Assembly (NCBI GenBank): GCA_947624415.1
Contig: CANQKH010000002.1
Span: 62,001 to 126,000 of the forward strand
DNA: 64,000 nt
From: an uncultured Clostridia bacterium
GTDB taxonomy: Bacteria > Bacillota > Clostridia > Christensenellales > UBA1242
Reading direction: 5' to 3'
Positions 44,507 through 53,100 of the stretch are shown here, one piece after another. The position numbers were made by a program, and so were the translations under genes. Numbering within the stretch: position 1 is the first letter of the stretch; the number at the start of each line of letters is the position of its first letter. The notes below the pieces were generated by a model. It saw only the letters and a program-made list of their open reading frames with translations, was not told the DNA's origin and searched no databases.

Positions 44507-44597
44507 TAATTTTCAAAAATTAATTGAAATTTTTATATTTTTTCCTATTTTTTTGTAAAAAATCAAATTTTAATTCTTTTTCTATTTATTTTTTATG

Positions 44598-44626
44598 TTG
44601 ACTAAATCTGTTTAATATGATATAAT
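44598..44626 (+). promoter_or_regulatory. Promoter of the 117-aa hypothetical gene
   Basis: TTGACT (44598-44603), a 17-base spacer, TATAAT (44621-44626), divergent from the uvrA promoter. Confidence 0.8.
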
Positions 44627-44651
44627 ATTGCCATAAAACAAGAGAGAAAAT

Positions 44652-45005
44652 ATGAAAAACATTAAGAATTTAACACCTATTGATATAGTTAATAAATATA
44701 ACCGATACGGAATTGTGCTTACAGGATATGATAAAAATAGTCTTAAAAAATTTTATAACAATGCAAGACAACAAGGCATTGCCAACAGATTTTTTGATTC
44801 AAATGTAATTGAATGCGAAGAATTTATATGCAACGCTATAAACTTTGGAAAAGTATTCCTATGTTTTTGTGATGAGGTCAATAATGTCAATATTTATGTT
44901 TTTGACAATATTAATTTAGCCAAGGAATTTGTTGCAAACTCACAAGTAAATATGCAAGATGATGTGCATGATGATATGTATGATGGCAATATCAACTCTT
45001 TATAA
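44652..45005 (+). CDS. Hypothetical protein, 117 aa
   Basis: No family recognised. Small soluble alpha/beta protein: LTPIDIVNKYNRYGIVLTGY, a helix with YNNARQQGIANRFF, a strand KVFLCFCDEVNNVNIYVF, and an acidic Asp/His/Met-rich tail (QDDVHDDMYDGN). The tail could bind metal, but this is a guess. Strong promoter, AGAGAG as ribosome site, and a terminator right after the stop support a real single-gene unit. Confidence 0.7.
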   Translation: MKNIKNLTPIDIVNKYNRYGIVLTGYDKNSLKKFYNNARQQGIANRFFDSNVIECEEFICNAINFGKVFLCFCDEVNNVNIYVFDNINLAKEFVANSQVNMQDDVHDDMYDGNINSL

Positions 45006-45012
45006 CTTTTAC

Positions 45013-45048
45013 TAAAAAAGACGGTTTATTTTAAAACCGTCCTTTTTT
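45013..45048. terminator. Bidirectional terminator
   Basis: A-run, GACGGTTT, an ATTTT loop, AAAACCGTC and T-run between convergent stops at 45005 and 45047. Confidence 0.88.
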
Positions 45049-45514
45049 ATAAATCCTCAGCATCATATTCTACATTGTGATAAACAACTTTTTGCTTTTT
45101 TATTTCATCAGGCACTTTTTCTCCATCTGCTAACCCATAAACATTTGTTCTTGATATTTGATATTGATTATTAAATGTATTTCCTGCAAATTCAGTTTCA
45201 AAAGCAACTGCATTTTCTAGAATTTCCGGTGAAAGGTTTTTTAAAAGATAATCTAATACCTCCTCGCTGCTTGGATTGAATCCAGATATATATCCTGAAT
45301 GAAATACCGAAGTGTGGCGCGTTACTACTTGTGCAATTATTTTAAACTCAGGTGCTTTGCAAGCAAAGTTAGGCTCTTTTAAATAACTTTCCCACAAATC
45401 TTTTGGTTGTATATATGACAAAGTCTCAACATATCTTCCATCTTCATCTTTAATTTTCATTTTTACAACTGGTTTTATAGTTTTTGCCAATTTTAATATC
45501 GCTTTCTCGTCCAT
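45047..45514 (-). CDS. Hypothetical protein, 155 aa
   Basis: Unrecognised soluble protein. The start is taken as ATG 45514 because GAGG lies 6 bases before it; an ATG two codons earlier touches the ribosome site. Visible segments: LKLAKTIKPVVKMKIKDEDG, a strand region FKIIAQVVTRHTSVFHSGYI, helix EEVLDYLLKNLSPEILENAV, and strand NNQYQISRTNVYGL. No membrane helix and no cysteine-rich motif. Single-gene unit. Function unknown. Confidence 0.65.
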   Translation of the reverse strand: MDEKAILKLAKTIKPVVKMKIKDEDGRYVETLSYIQPKDLWESYLKEPNFACKAPEFKIIAQVVTRHTSVFHSGYISGFNPSSEEVLDYLLKNLSPEILENAVAFETEFAGNTFNNQYQISRTNVYGLADGEKVPDEIKKQKVVYHNVEYDAEDL

Positions 45515-45563
45515 AAACATCCTCTTTCTTATATTTTATCATAAAAAAAATCTTTTGTCAATA

Positions 45564-45592
45564 TTGATTTATTATTATGTTTATGTTATAAT
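45564..45592 (+). promoter_or_regulatory. Promoter of the metallophosphoesterase gene
   Basis: TTGATT (45564-45569), a 17-base spacer, TATAAT (45587-45592); GAGG then ATG 45617. Confidence 0.7.
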
Positions 45593-45616
45593 TATTTTGT
45601 TTTTATAGAGGTTATT

Positions 45617-46174
45617 ATGATATTTTTTACATCTGACACACATTTCGGCTCGGAAAGAACTTTAAAGTTTAGTTGCAGGCCTTTTGCCAATACAAAAGAA
45701 ATGGATGAAACAATTATAAACAACTGGAATAAAGTAATAAAAAAGGATGACATTGTATATCATTTGGGTGATTTTGGAAACTATGAAATGACGAAAAAAT
45801 TAAATGGTAAAATAACATTAATTTTAGGAAATTATGAGCAAAATGACTTAAAAATCAATTTTAATGGCGATTTTTCTGCTTTTTCAGCCTATTTGAAAAA
45901 ATTTGGCTTTAATGATGTAATTGAAAAGAATTTAATACTCCCATTACCAAATGAAAATCCGTTATTTTTAACGCATGAACCTCTTAATTGCTCTACAAAA
46001 TATTTTAATTTATTTGGACACGTTCACGAAAAATGTAAATGCAAGCGCTTTGGATTAAATGTTGGAACTGATTGTTTTAATTTTAAACCTGCAACTCTTG
46101 CCGAGGTTGAATTTTATAAAGATGCAATCTTGAATCACTATGATGAAAATGTATTTGTTGAAGAATTAGAATAA
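45617..46174 (+). CDS. Calcineurin-like metallophosphoesterase, 185 aa
   Basis: Small metal-dependent phosphoesterase. Conserved metal-binding blocks in order: SDTHFGSERT (D7, H9), YHLGDFGNYE (D52), ILGNYEQND (N72, with Tyr in place of the usual His of GNH), LTHEPLN and FGHVHEK. Length is that of the compact, often phage- or plasmid-associated phosphoesterase group, but no phage genes are near. Substrate unknown. GAGG ribosome site; single-gene unit. Confidence 0.88.
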   Translation: MIFFTSDTHFGSERTLKFSCRPFANTKEMDETIINNWNKVIKKDDIVYHLGDFGNYEMTKKLNGKITLILGNYEQNDLKINFNGDFSAFSAYLKKFGFNDVIEKNLILPLPNENPLFLTHEPLNCSTKYFNLFGHVHEKCKCKRFGLNVGTDCFNFKPATLAEVEFYKDAILNHYDENVFVEELE

Positions 46175-46332
46175 TTTTTATACTTTTTTAAATTGGAAAA
46201 TCAATATAGTTTTGTTTTATAAATAAATTGATTTTGATAAAAATATTAAATAATTTTATTAAAAATTGTTTTTTTTAATGAAATTTTACTTAAAAATCGC
46301 ATTTTTAATCAAAATTACTAAAAACATCTATT

Positions 46333-46366
46333 AAAAAAGAATAACGTTTTAGTTATTCTTTTTTCC
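46333..46366. terminator. Bidirectional terminator between the phosphoesterase gene and uvrB
   Basis: A-run, AGAATAAC, a GTTTTA-type loop, GTTATTCT and T-run. The rest of the gap 46175-46332 is AT-rich, and I see nothing else in it. Confidence 0.85.
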
Positions 46367-48310
46367 TTCCAATCTCTTTCTTAACTTTTGAATCTGGTTT
46401 CTTAATTCTATCGCTCTTTCAAAATCAAGTGCACCTGATGCGACTTTCATCATTGCCGTTAATTTCTCTATCTCCGCTGGTATTTCCTCTTTTTTGAGTT
46501 TCCCATCTGTTATCTTTTTGGTGATTTCCAATGTATTTTTAATCTCTTTAATTATAGTTTTTGGAGTTATTCCATTATCCTTATTGTATTTTTCCTGCAA
46601 TGACCTTCTCTCATTTGTTATATCTATGGCACGTTTCATTGAATCCGTTATTACATCGGCAAACATTATTACTCTACCATTTGCATTTCTAGCCGCCCTC
46701 CCAATCGTCTGTATCAACGCCCCTTCGCTTCGTAAAAATCCCTCTTTATCCGCATCTAAAATACAAACTAACTCTACTTCTGGCATATCTAATCCCTCTC
46801 TCAAAAGATTTATTCCAACAAGGACATCAAATTCTCCAGATCTTAGGCCATTAACAATCTCAACTCGTTCCATAGTGTCCACCTCAGAATGCATATATTT
46901 TGTTTTAAAATTATGCTCCTGCAAATATGTCGTTAAACTTTCTGCCATTTTCTTTGTAAGCGTTGTTACCAAAACCCTTGCATTCCTACTTATGGTTAGT
47001 TTTATTTCCTTCATAAGTTCTTCTATCTGATTTTTTATTGGCCTTACCTCTATAATTGGATCCAACAAACCGGTGGGACGTATAAATTGATTTACAACTG
47101 CTCCCGCTTTTGATAATTCATAATCTGCTGGCGTTGCAGAAACATACATAACTTGACCAAGTTTTGAATTAAACTCGTCAAATGTAAGGGGTCGATTATC
47201 TCGTGCCGCTGGTAACCGAAATCCATATTCTACAAGAGATTGTTTCCTTGCTTTATCTCCATTATACATGGCTCTTATTTGAGGTAAAGTCATATGGCTT
47301 TCATCAATTATCGTCAAAAACCCCTTTGGAAAATAATCTATAAGAGTGTAAGGTGGCTCACCCGGTTGTCTTCCATCAAAATATCGCGAATAATTTTCTA
47401 TACCACTACAATATCCAACCTCTCGCATCATCTCCTCATCATATGCAACCCGTTGACCTATCCTTTCGGCCTCAATTAATTTGCCTTCCTTTTCAAATTG
47501 CTCTATTGCTTTAAGCCTGTCCTCTTCAATTTGATTTAGTGCTTCTTCCATTCTTCCTTTGCCAACTGCATAGTGTGTGGCAGGATATATTGATACCGTT
47601 TTTAATTCATTTATTAGATTTCCGCTTGTAGGGTCAAAATTATATATTTTCTCTATTTCATCACCAAAAAATTGAACTTTTACCGCAAGTTCTGACTGGT
47701 TCGCGGGAAAAATGTCCAAGGTGTCGCCCTTGACACGAAATGTTGAACGTTTAAAATCTATATCATTTCTTGTATATTGAATGTCTATTAACCGCATAAT
47801 TACTTCATCACGATCAATCAAGTCGCCTTCATGAAGAGATATATGCAAGTTGTAATATTCATTTGGATTTCCAAGTCCATATATGCAAGACACGGATGCC
47901 ACTATTATAACATCATCTCTTTCCAAAATTGATGAAGTGGCACTTGAACGAAGTTTATCAATTTCATCATTTATCGCCATATCTTTTTCAATATATGTAT
48001 CCGACGAGACTATATAGGCCTCTGGCTGATAATAATCATAATATGATACAAAATATTCAACTCTATTATGTGGAAAAAATTCTCTAAATTCATTGCATAA
48101 TTGGGCCGCAAGTGTTTTATTATGTGCGATAACAAGCGTTGGCTTATTTAATTTTTGAATTATATTTGCCATTGTAAATGTTTTGCCACTACCAGTAACT
48201 CCATGTAAAACCTGTTCCTTTAAACCATCTCGAAAACCCTCTACTAAACTCTCAATCGCCTCGGGTTGGTCTCCCGCAGGAGAATATTTTGAAACCAAAT
48301 CAAAAGCCAT
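46349..48310 (-). CDS. uvrB: Excinuclease ABC subunit B, 653 aa
   Basis: Helicase-like damage-verification subunit of nucleotide excision repair. Start ATG 48310 ([19 protein letters not shown]), with AAAGGAG 6 bases upstream; a TTG at 48328 lies in front of that site and is rejected. Walker [10 protein letters not shown], beta-hairpin region [25 protein letters not shown], helicase motifs [19 protein letters not shown] and [12 protein letters not shown], and a C-terminal UVR domain ([20 protein letters not shown]) for UvrC/UvrA contact. Full length. Confidence 0.97.
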   Translation of the reverse strand: MAFDLVSKYSPAGDQPEAIESLVEGFRDGLKEQVLHGVTGSGKTFTMANIIQKLNKPTLVIAHNKTLAAQLCNEFREFFPHNRVEYFVSYYDYYQPEAYIVSSDTYIEKDMAINDEIDKLRSSATSSILERDDVIIVASVSCIYGLGNPNEYYNLHISLHEGDLIDRDEVIMRLIDIQYTRNDIDFKRSTFRVKGDTLDIFPANQSELAVKVQFFGDEIEKIYNFDPTSGNLINELKTVSIYPATHYAVGKGRMEEALNQIEEDRLKAIEQFEKEGKLIEAERIGQRVAYDEEMMREVGYCSGIENYSRYFDGRQPGEPPYTLIDYFPKGFLTIIDESHMTLPQIRAMYNGDKARKQSLVEYGFRLPAARDNRPLTFDEFNSKLGQVMYVSATPADYELSKAGAVVNQFIRPTGLLDPIIEVRPIKNQIEELMKEIKLTISRNARVLVTTLTKKMAESLTTYLQEHNFKTKYMHSEVDTMERVEIVNGLRSGEFDVLVGINLLREGLDMPEVELVCILDADKEGFLRSEGALIQTIGRAARNANGRVIMFADVITDSMKRAIDITNERRSLQEKYNKDNGITPKTIIKEIKNTLEITKKITDGKLKKEEIPAEIEKLTAMMKVASGALDFERAIELRNQIQKLRKRLEGKKNN

Positions 48311-48333
48311 AATTTGCTCCTTTCCCAAATATA

Positions 48334-48361
48334 ATTATACTCAATTTATTTTTTAAATCAA
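48334..48361 (-). promoter_or_regulatory. Promoter of uvrB
   Basis: Minus strand TTGATT (48356-48361), a 16-base spacer, TATAAT (48334-48339); leader of about 17 bases with AAAGGAG. Confidence 0.6.
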
Positions 48362-48721
48362 TCATTTAAAAATGGCTTTTAAAATTAATCCAAATACAAA
48401 ACTCACTGTCGCCAAAAACATTGAACGTAAAACTAACATCATAAGGGCTTTTTTCTGCTTTTTTGCATCTAAAAGATATGTCTGCCCCTTCTTTTTGAGT
48501 TTTACACAATAATAATATCCCTCCTTGCTGTCCGATACAACAAAATCAATATAATTTTGCATGGATAAACTTGTCATAATCTCATCTATCTCACTTATCG
48601 ACAAAATTATTTTGTTGCAAATCTCCTTTGCAATGTCGTGCGGCGAAATAAGATACGTCTTCTTTCCAACGCATACCTTACAAAGATAAACTAAAACTAA
48701 TTTCTCCTTCCTTTCTTGCAT
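48362..48721 (-). CDS. Small protein with winged-helix-like start and C-terminal membrane helix, 119 aa
   Basis: Unrecognised. ATG 48721 (MQERKEKLVLVYLCKV) is chosen; a TTG at 48742 would add seven residues; neither has a ribosome site. Residues 1-85 read like a small helix-turn-helix/wing domain (SPHDIAKEICNKIILSISEI, then QNYIDFVVSDSKEGYYYCVK), with one helix at the C-terminus (about 96-115). The pattern KLVLxxLxK, then xxDI, then L-Q-YI, then EGxYxxxL is shared with the divergent neighbour at 48786, so the two are paralogues arranged head to head. Membrane-tethered DNA-binding or dimerisation roles are guesses. Confidence 0.6.
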   Translation of the reverse strand: MQERKEKLVLVYLCKVCVGKKTYLISPHDIAKEICNKIILSISEIDEIMTSLSMQNYIDFVVSDSKEGYYYCVKLKKKGQTYLLDAKKQKKALMMLVLRSMFLATVSFVFGLILKAIFK

Positions 48722-48785
48722 AGATAAATATAATATTGCCAAAAACTACATTTTTTATTAATTTTGACGTGCTTTTATACCTTTT

Positions 48786-49196
48786 ATGATGAATAATCAT
48801 ATTTTAATGGCAAAAAATATATTAATGCTTGATTTAAAATCAAAATTAGTTTTAAAAATTTTGCAAAAAGAATGTCCTAATGGTGCTTATAAAATTGTTG
48901 AGGCAAAGGACATTATTTCTTCTATGCCTGCTAGATACCGCGTAGACCTCGATGGGCTTGACAACATATTAATTTATCTAGAAAGACAAGAATATATTTC
49001 TATAAAATATGACGATGAAGGAGTATACTGCCTCTGCGTTCTACCTTTCGGAAATGAAATCCTGGAAACTGACAATTCAAAAAAAAGAGATGGGGGCATC
49101 CCTCATCTCTGGATTTTAATCATTATTGTATTTTGTTGTTGTCTTGCGTCATCATTGCTAAGTCTATTGCTTGCCTATATTTTAATTCTCCATTAA
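48786..49196 (+). CDS. Small membrane-tailed paralogue of the divergent neighbour, 136 aa
   Basis: Unrecognised. Start ATG 48786, or the next codon 48789, or ATG 48807; none has a ribosome site. Domain order: KLVLKILQKECPNGAYKIVE, a helix with LDGLDNILIYLERQEYI, strand EGVYCLCVLPFGNEIL, a charged spacer, and a C-terminal helix rich in Cys, Ser and Leu (about 108-135). The shared pattern with the 119-aa protein supports a real gene. Its last 74 bases overlap the 3' end of radC on the other strand, and the radC terminator hairpin lies within its coding sequence. Confidence 0.6.
   Translation: MMNNHILMAKNILMLDLKSKLVLKILQKECPNGAYKIVEAKDIISSMPARYRVDLDGLDNILIYLERQEYISIKYDDEGVYCLCVLPFGNEILETDNSKKRDGGIPHLWILIIIVFCCCLASSLLSLLLAYILILH
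49081..49112 (-). terminator. Terminator of radC, inside the opposing gene
   Basis: On the minus strand AGAGATG-A-GGG, an ATG loop, CCC-C-CATCTCT and T8, starting about 10 bases after the radC stop. The same bases encode the KKRDGGIPHLW stretch of the plus-strand protein. Confidence 0.8.
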
Positions 49197-49899
49197 ACAA
49201 TCTTCTATAACAATTTTGCTCCATACTAAATATGCCATCTTTGCCAACAATTATACAATCCATCAATTTTGCATTTGCGTGTGCAATGCTTTCTTTGAGT
49301 CCTATGAAAGAATTTCTATCTAATTCCGATGGCTCACAACATCCATCAGGATGATTATGAACAATTATTAGACGTGAAACTTTGTTTGTTGAAAGATATA
49401 ACAATATGTCTTTCATGTTTATCCCAACTACATTAGTGTCGCCTCTTGAGAAACGTCTCCCTCTTGTTATTGCTCCGCTACTATCTACTCCAAATACAAA
49501 AACATTCTCCTCATCTCGCAATCTTAACAATGTCTCAAGATAATCGTAAAAATCTGTCGTGTTCTTAATTCGGCTTTGATTTATTTTATCCATTGCATAA
49601 TAAAAGAACATCTCTGATAATGCGTGAATCTTCTTGGCTGTTGTTTCTCCTATTCCGCTAACCTCCATTAAATCTTCCACTGATGCATCTATTACCGATG
49701 ATACATCATTAAATCTATCTAATAGTCTGTGCGATAATGGATTTACATCGCCCCTTGGAAAAATAAAACACAGGAAAAATTCCATTGCTTGATAACGACT
49801 GAGTGGCTCAAGCCCTACTTTATCGACTGTATCTAATAATCTTTTTCTATGTCCATCATGAATACATTTTTTATTCTTTGTTTGTTTTTTCTCTTTCAT
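49123..49899 (-). CDS. radC: RadC/JAMM-domain protein, 258 aa
   Basis: N-terminal helix-hairpin-helix (DLMEVSGIGETTAKKIHAL) and a C-terminal JAMM/MPN-type domain with the metal motif IVHNHPDGCCEPSELD. Overall RadC-like, named for a supposed DNA repair role that is poorly established. Typical RadC proteins are about 225 residues; here there is a Lys-rich N-terminal extension (MKEKKQTKNKKC). Weak ribosome site (AAGTGAG). I could not find a clear promoter; the upstream 290 bases carry repeats and hairpins listed separately. Confidence 0.88.
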   Translation of the reverse strand: MKEKKQTKNKKCIHDGHRKRLLDTVDKVGLEPLSRYQAMEFFLCFIFPRGDVNPLSHRLLDRFNDVSSVIDASVEDLMEVSGIGETTAKKIHALSEMFFYYAMDKINQSRIKNTTDFYDYLETLLRLRDEENVFVFGVDSSGAITRGRRFSRGDTNVVGINMKDILLYLSTNKVSRLIIVHNHPDGCCEPSELDRNSFIGLKESIAHANAKLMDCIIVGKDGIFSMEQNCYRRLFNGELKYRQAIDLAMMTQDNNKIQ

Positions 49900-49932
49900 A
49901 TTTTCTCACTTACCAATTTTTAAAATTTCTTT

Positions 49933-50055
49933 TGTAAATCTTTTGACTTACGTTTTGTAAATCACATGAATTTTCCCTTTTCCTTTTTTTTAACATGGAT
50001 TTACAAATTAAAAGTTAAATGCCATGGATTTACAGCATTCTATTGTAAATCCATG
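49933..50055. repeat. Cluster of five TGTAAATC-core repeats upstream of radC
   Basis: CATGGATTTACA occurs at 49994-50005 and 50023-50034, and its exact reverse complement TGTAAATCCATG at 50044-50055; the last two form a 12-bp perfect inverted repeat with a 9-base loop. Shorter copies are TGTAAATC at 49933-49940 and TGTAAATCACATG at 49956-49968. This is too irregular in spacing for a CRISPR array. A binding-site cluster or iteron-like array is possible. Confidence 0.7.
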
Positions 50056-50085
50056 ATTTAACCCTCACACTGCATTCGACTATGC

Positions 50086-50124
50086 AAGTGTAATAGCATA
50101 CACTTTACTTTTTAACTAGTAAAG
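50086..50124. repeat. Two overlapping-range inverted repeats
   Basis: AAGTGTA-ATAGCA-TACACTT (50086-50105), perfect 7-bp arms, and CTTTACT-TTTTAACT-AGTAAAG (50103-50124), 7-bp arms. They share the CTT at 50103-50105, so the two hairpins cannot fully form together. Confidence 0.55.
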
Positions 50125-50148
50125 GAATGCTTGAATTTTTGTAATTTT

Positions 50149-50176
50149 GGATACACCTTTTTTTGTATCCTTTTTT
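50149..50176 (+). terminator. Hairpin with T-run facing the end of the giant gene
   Basis: GGATACA, an 8-base loop, TGTATCC and T6, so it would terminate plus-strand transcription just before it enters the 3' end of the minus-strand giant gene. On the minus strand it lacks a T-run, so it is a poor terminator for that gene. Confidence 0.5.
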
Positions 50177-50190
50177 CTTAATCACCAGAT

Positions 50191-53100
50191 TTAGCTTGGT
50201 GGAATGAAGTCTGATTCATGCCCAGCCAAATTATAAATGTTTCCAAGTATTCTATTTATAATATCAAAACTTTCCCCAGGATAACGATTATCATTTAGCT
50301 GATCTGATAATAAAATATTTGTTTTTGCAGTTACAGTATTTGTTGTTGTATCATAACTATCTCTATACTTCTCTGTTTGGTTAGCAAGATCTAGAGCTGG
50401 GTTTTTTAATGGTTGATAACTTATCTGAGGAGGTTGCTGTAATTGATATCCGCATGGAATAATCAAATCAAGCCATTGCTCAGAAACTACTGCAGTATTT
50501 TTTATCTCCTGTGCTAATCTATGGTAACTATCATTTAAAGCCAGTCGACCAACTGCACCGCTCATAGAGTCTTGTTGTGTTCCTATACTGAAGGCTTGAC
50601 CTCCTTCATTTGTATAACCATCAATTTTCCCAGGGTCTCCTTTTTTTCCTCGTGTTGCCTGCTCAGGCAGATCATTTGTGTCTGCAACATCATTTGGTGT
50701 GCTTCCGCCAGCGCCACCATTACCCCCAAGACCCAATTTGATAATTCCTGAATTGGTTAGAGCATTATGTCCTGATGGTTGCTTTGAAGAAAATTTTAAC
50801 GACATTCCATTAGCACCATTCTTGCCCTGACGTTCGGCTTTAGAGCCACTACCATCGGCACCGTTTTCTCCGTGCTCTCCGTCTTCCAAATCAATAACAC
50901 CTTTATTTTTAACTGTATCGAGTTTTCCATAAGTTCCAAATAAAGCCATGGTATTTTTATCATTTCTTGCCGTTGTTAAAATTTTAAGTGTGTTTATAGA
51001 AACATAACTTTCAAAATTTACAAACTCAATATTTCGTCGTGCTTTTTGCTGAGTAAATACAGGCTTAGCTCCATCCTTATCTATGGTATTATTTATGAAT
51101 GAACCATAAATTTTAGAATCTACTATTTTTACATTATATGCATTAGCCGCAACGTCAGCAGTGCTTGTAAGTAATAGGGACTTGCCATTTACACTTTCGT
51201 TATTCTCTCCCAAGAAATTAACCTCTCTTATCCATGTATCAGATTTAGAGTTGCTTTGCAAGTCTGTAAATAGCGAGGTGTCGAAGTAAGATATAAAGTA
51301 ATTGTTCCCAATTATATTGATATTTTCATCCTTTGTTATTGTTTTGTCAAAAGCTAAATTAGAGAATGAAATGTCTTTTGTTATAATTATATCACGTGCT
51401 GCAGGAGTAGAAAGTGCTATAATTTTGTTTTCATCATCTTTTTTAATGGTTCTTGTAATTTGTCGATTAATCTGAGCGGTTGCAAATGCTTTATACTCTG
51501 AGCCATAACCCTTTAAGAAAACATTCCATAATCCTTCCTCATTTTGAACAATTCGAGCTGAACTCTTTGAGGTATCTGAAGTATTTTGATACAAAACCAA
51601 CTCTCCCTTGGCTCTTTCAAGCGATACATTTAAAGAGAAATTGATTGGTTCCTGCTTATATATAGGCACCTCAAATTTATCATATGTAAACTTTGGAATT
51701 CTCACTTCCGAATCAAGCGATTGATTGTCTCCCTGTTTTATTTGTTTTACCATCGTATATTCAGTGCTATCTAAATAAATATAATACGCTGCGACTTCTG
51801 AATAACTTTGTCTGGCAATTTTAAATATGCCGTCAAACTTAGTTAAATTTAAATCAGCAAGATATAGATTGTAATCTTCTCTTTCTGTATCTGCTTTGAA
51901 TGTGAGTCCTCCAGGGCCATACATAACCCACTTATTATTAAATACGTCTTTTTTGCTCTCTTTTGCAAGATCAATCGTAGGCGATGCTTTCAACATAAAA
52001 TCACGTGATCCACCTCCCGTCTTAACATTTTCTTGGCGTCCATCATTAAATTGAACGTAATAAGTTCCATAATAAGTCTCTTTCCCTTCATCACTTCCAG
52101 GCACTTTAATATTACTACTTTTAATCATTAAATCTCCAACGTACTCTCCATTCTCATCAACTACTCGTGTTTGAACACGAATTTCTGCCCCCTCGTCAGA
52201 AGTAAGGGTAAGAAGATTATCTGGGTTATCGTCCATACGATATTTTCCATTAAATCCATCATTCTCAAATACCAAGAAACCTGCACTATCTGTTAGAGGT
52301 GGACCAGAAGTTCCTCCAGTAGCAGCAACCCAATAATCTCCTACCTCCTCCTTTCCATTCTTTTTAACATACCTTACTTTTTGACATTTTGCTGTAGTTT
52401 TGATAGGACCATTTTCATCAAAATATATGGTTGCAGAATAAGGAATTAGTTCGTCGCCAGAATCCGCAAGTATAAAACTATAAATCATTTGATCAGCCTC
52501 ACCTTCATTCATAAAATTAACATAATAATTAACCATGATGCGATATCCCTCGTCGTATTCATTACTCTGATAAGTCCTTGTATACTCCGCTTTAAGATAG
52601 TGAGTAATCTGGCCATTATCAATATAATATCTGGTAATACTTTCTATATTATCTTCGTTAAGTAATAATGGCTTATCACCCTCAGTAATATTGTTTTCTG
52701 GAAGATCTTCAATTTCATTCAATGCAACTTGATATATACCATTTGCATCTTTTATCAGGAATTTATATGCATAACTTTCCTCTTTGGAAACTGCACCCAG
52801 TCGGTAAGTAGGGTAAGCATTTAATGTCATTATAAGAGATTGGATTTTTGGATTAGTTTCGCTTATTTTTGCAGAGAACGTTACCGAACCACTGCTATTT
52901 TGAGTAACCCCACGATTTAATCCTTCTACTTTCTTTCCGTTATATTCTACTGATGGAGAATAAACAAAATCAATACGTTCTTTTGTTTCGATTTCATCGT
53001 TTACTAACATTGAAGAATCTGATTTGATTAATCCTATGCTTATATTTCCATCTGCATTATATTGGAAATAATTATCCCATGTAATTTTATCTCTTCCGTG

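Noticed and set aside
44472-44516. Fifteen-residue N-terminal extension of UvrA
   Set aside because: It reads through the TATAAT promoter element; the normal UvrA start fits ATG 44471.
46494-47030. 178-residue plus-strand frame
   Set aside because: Antisense to uvrB; composition is a mirror of a conserved gene with no start signals.
48311-48328. Six-residue extension of UvrB from a TTG
   Set aside because: It lies ahead of the AAAGGAG ribosome site; family start MAFDLVSKY follows ATG 48310.
49933-50055. CRISPR array
   Set aside because: The repeats are only 8-12 bp, irregularly spaced, and in both orientations; no cas genes are nearby.
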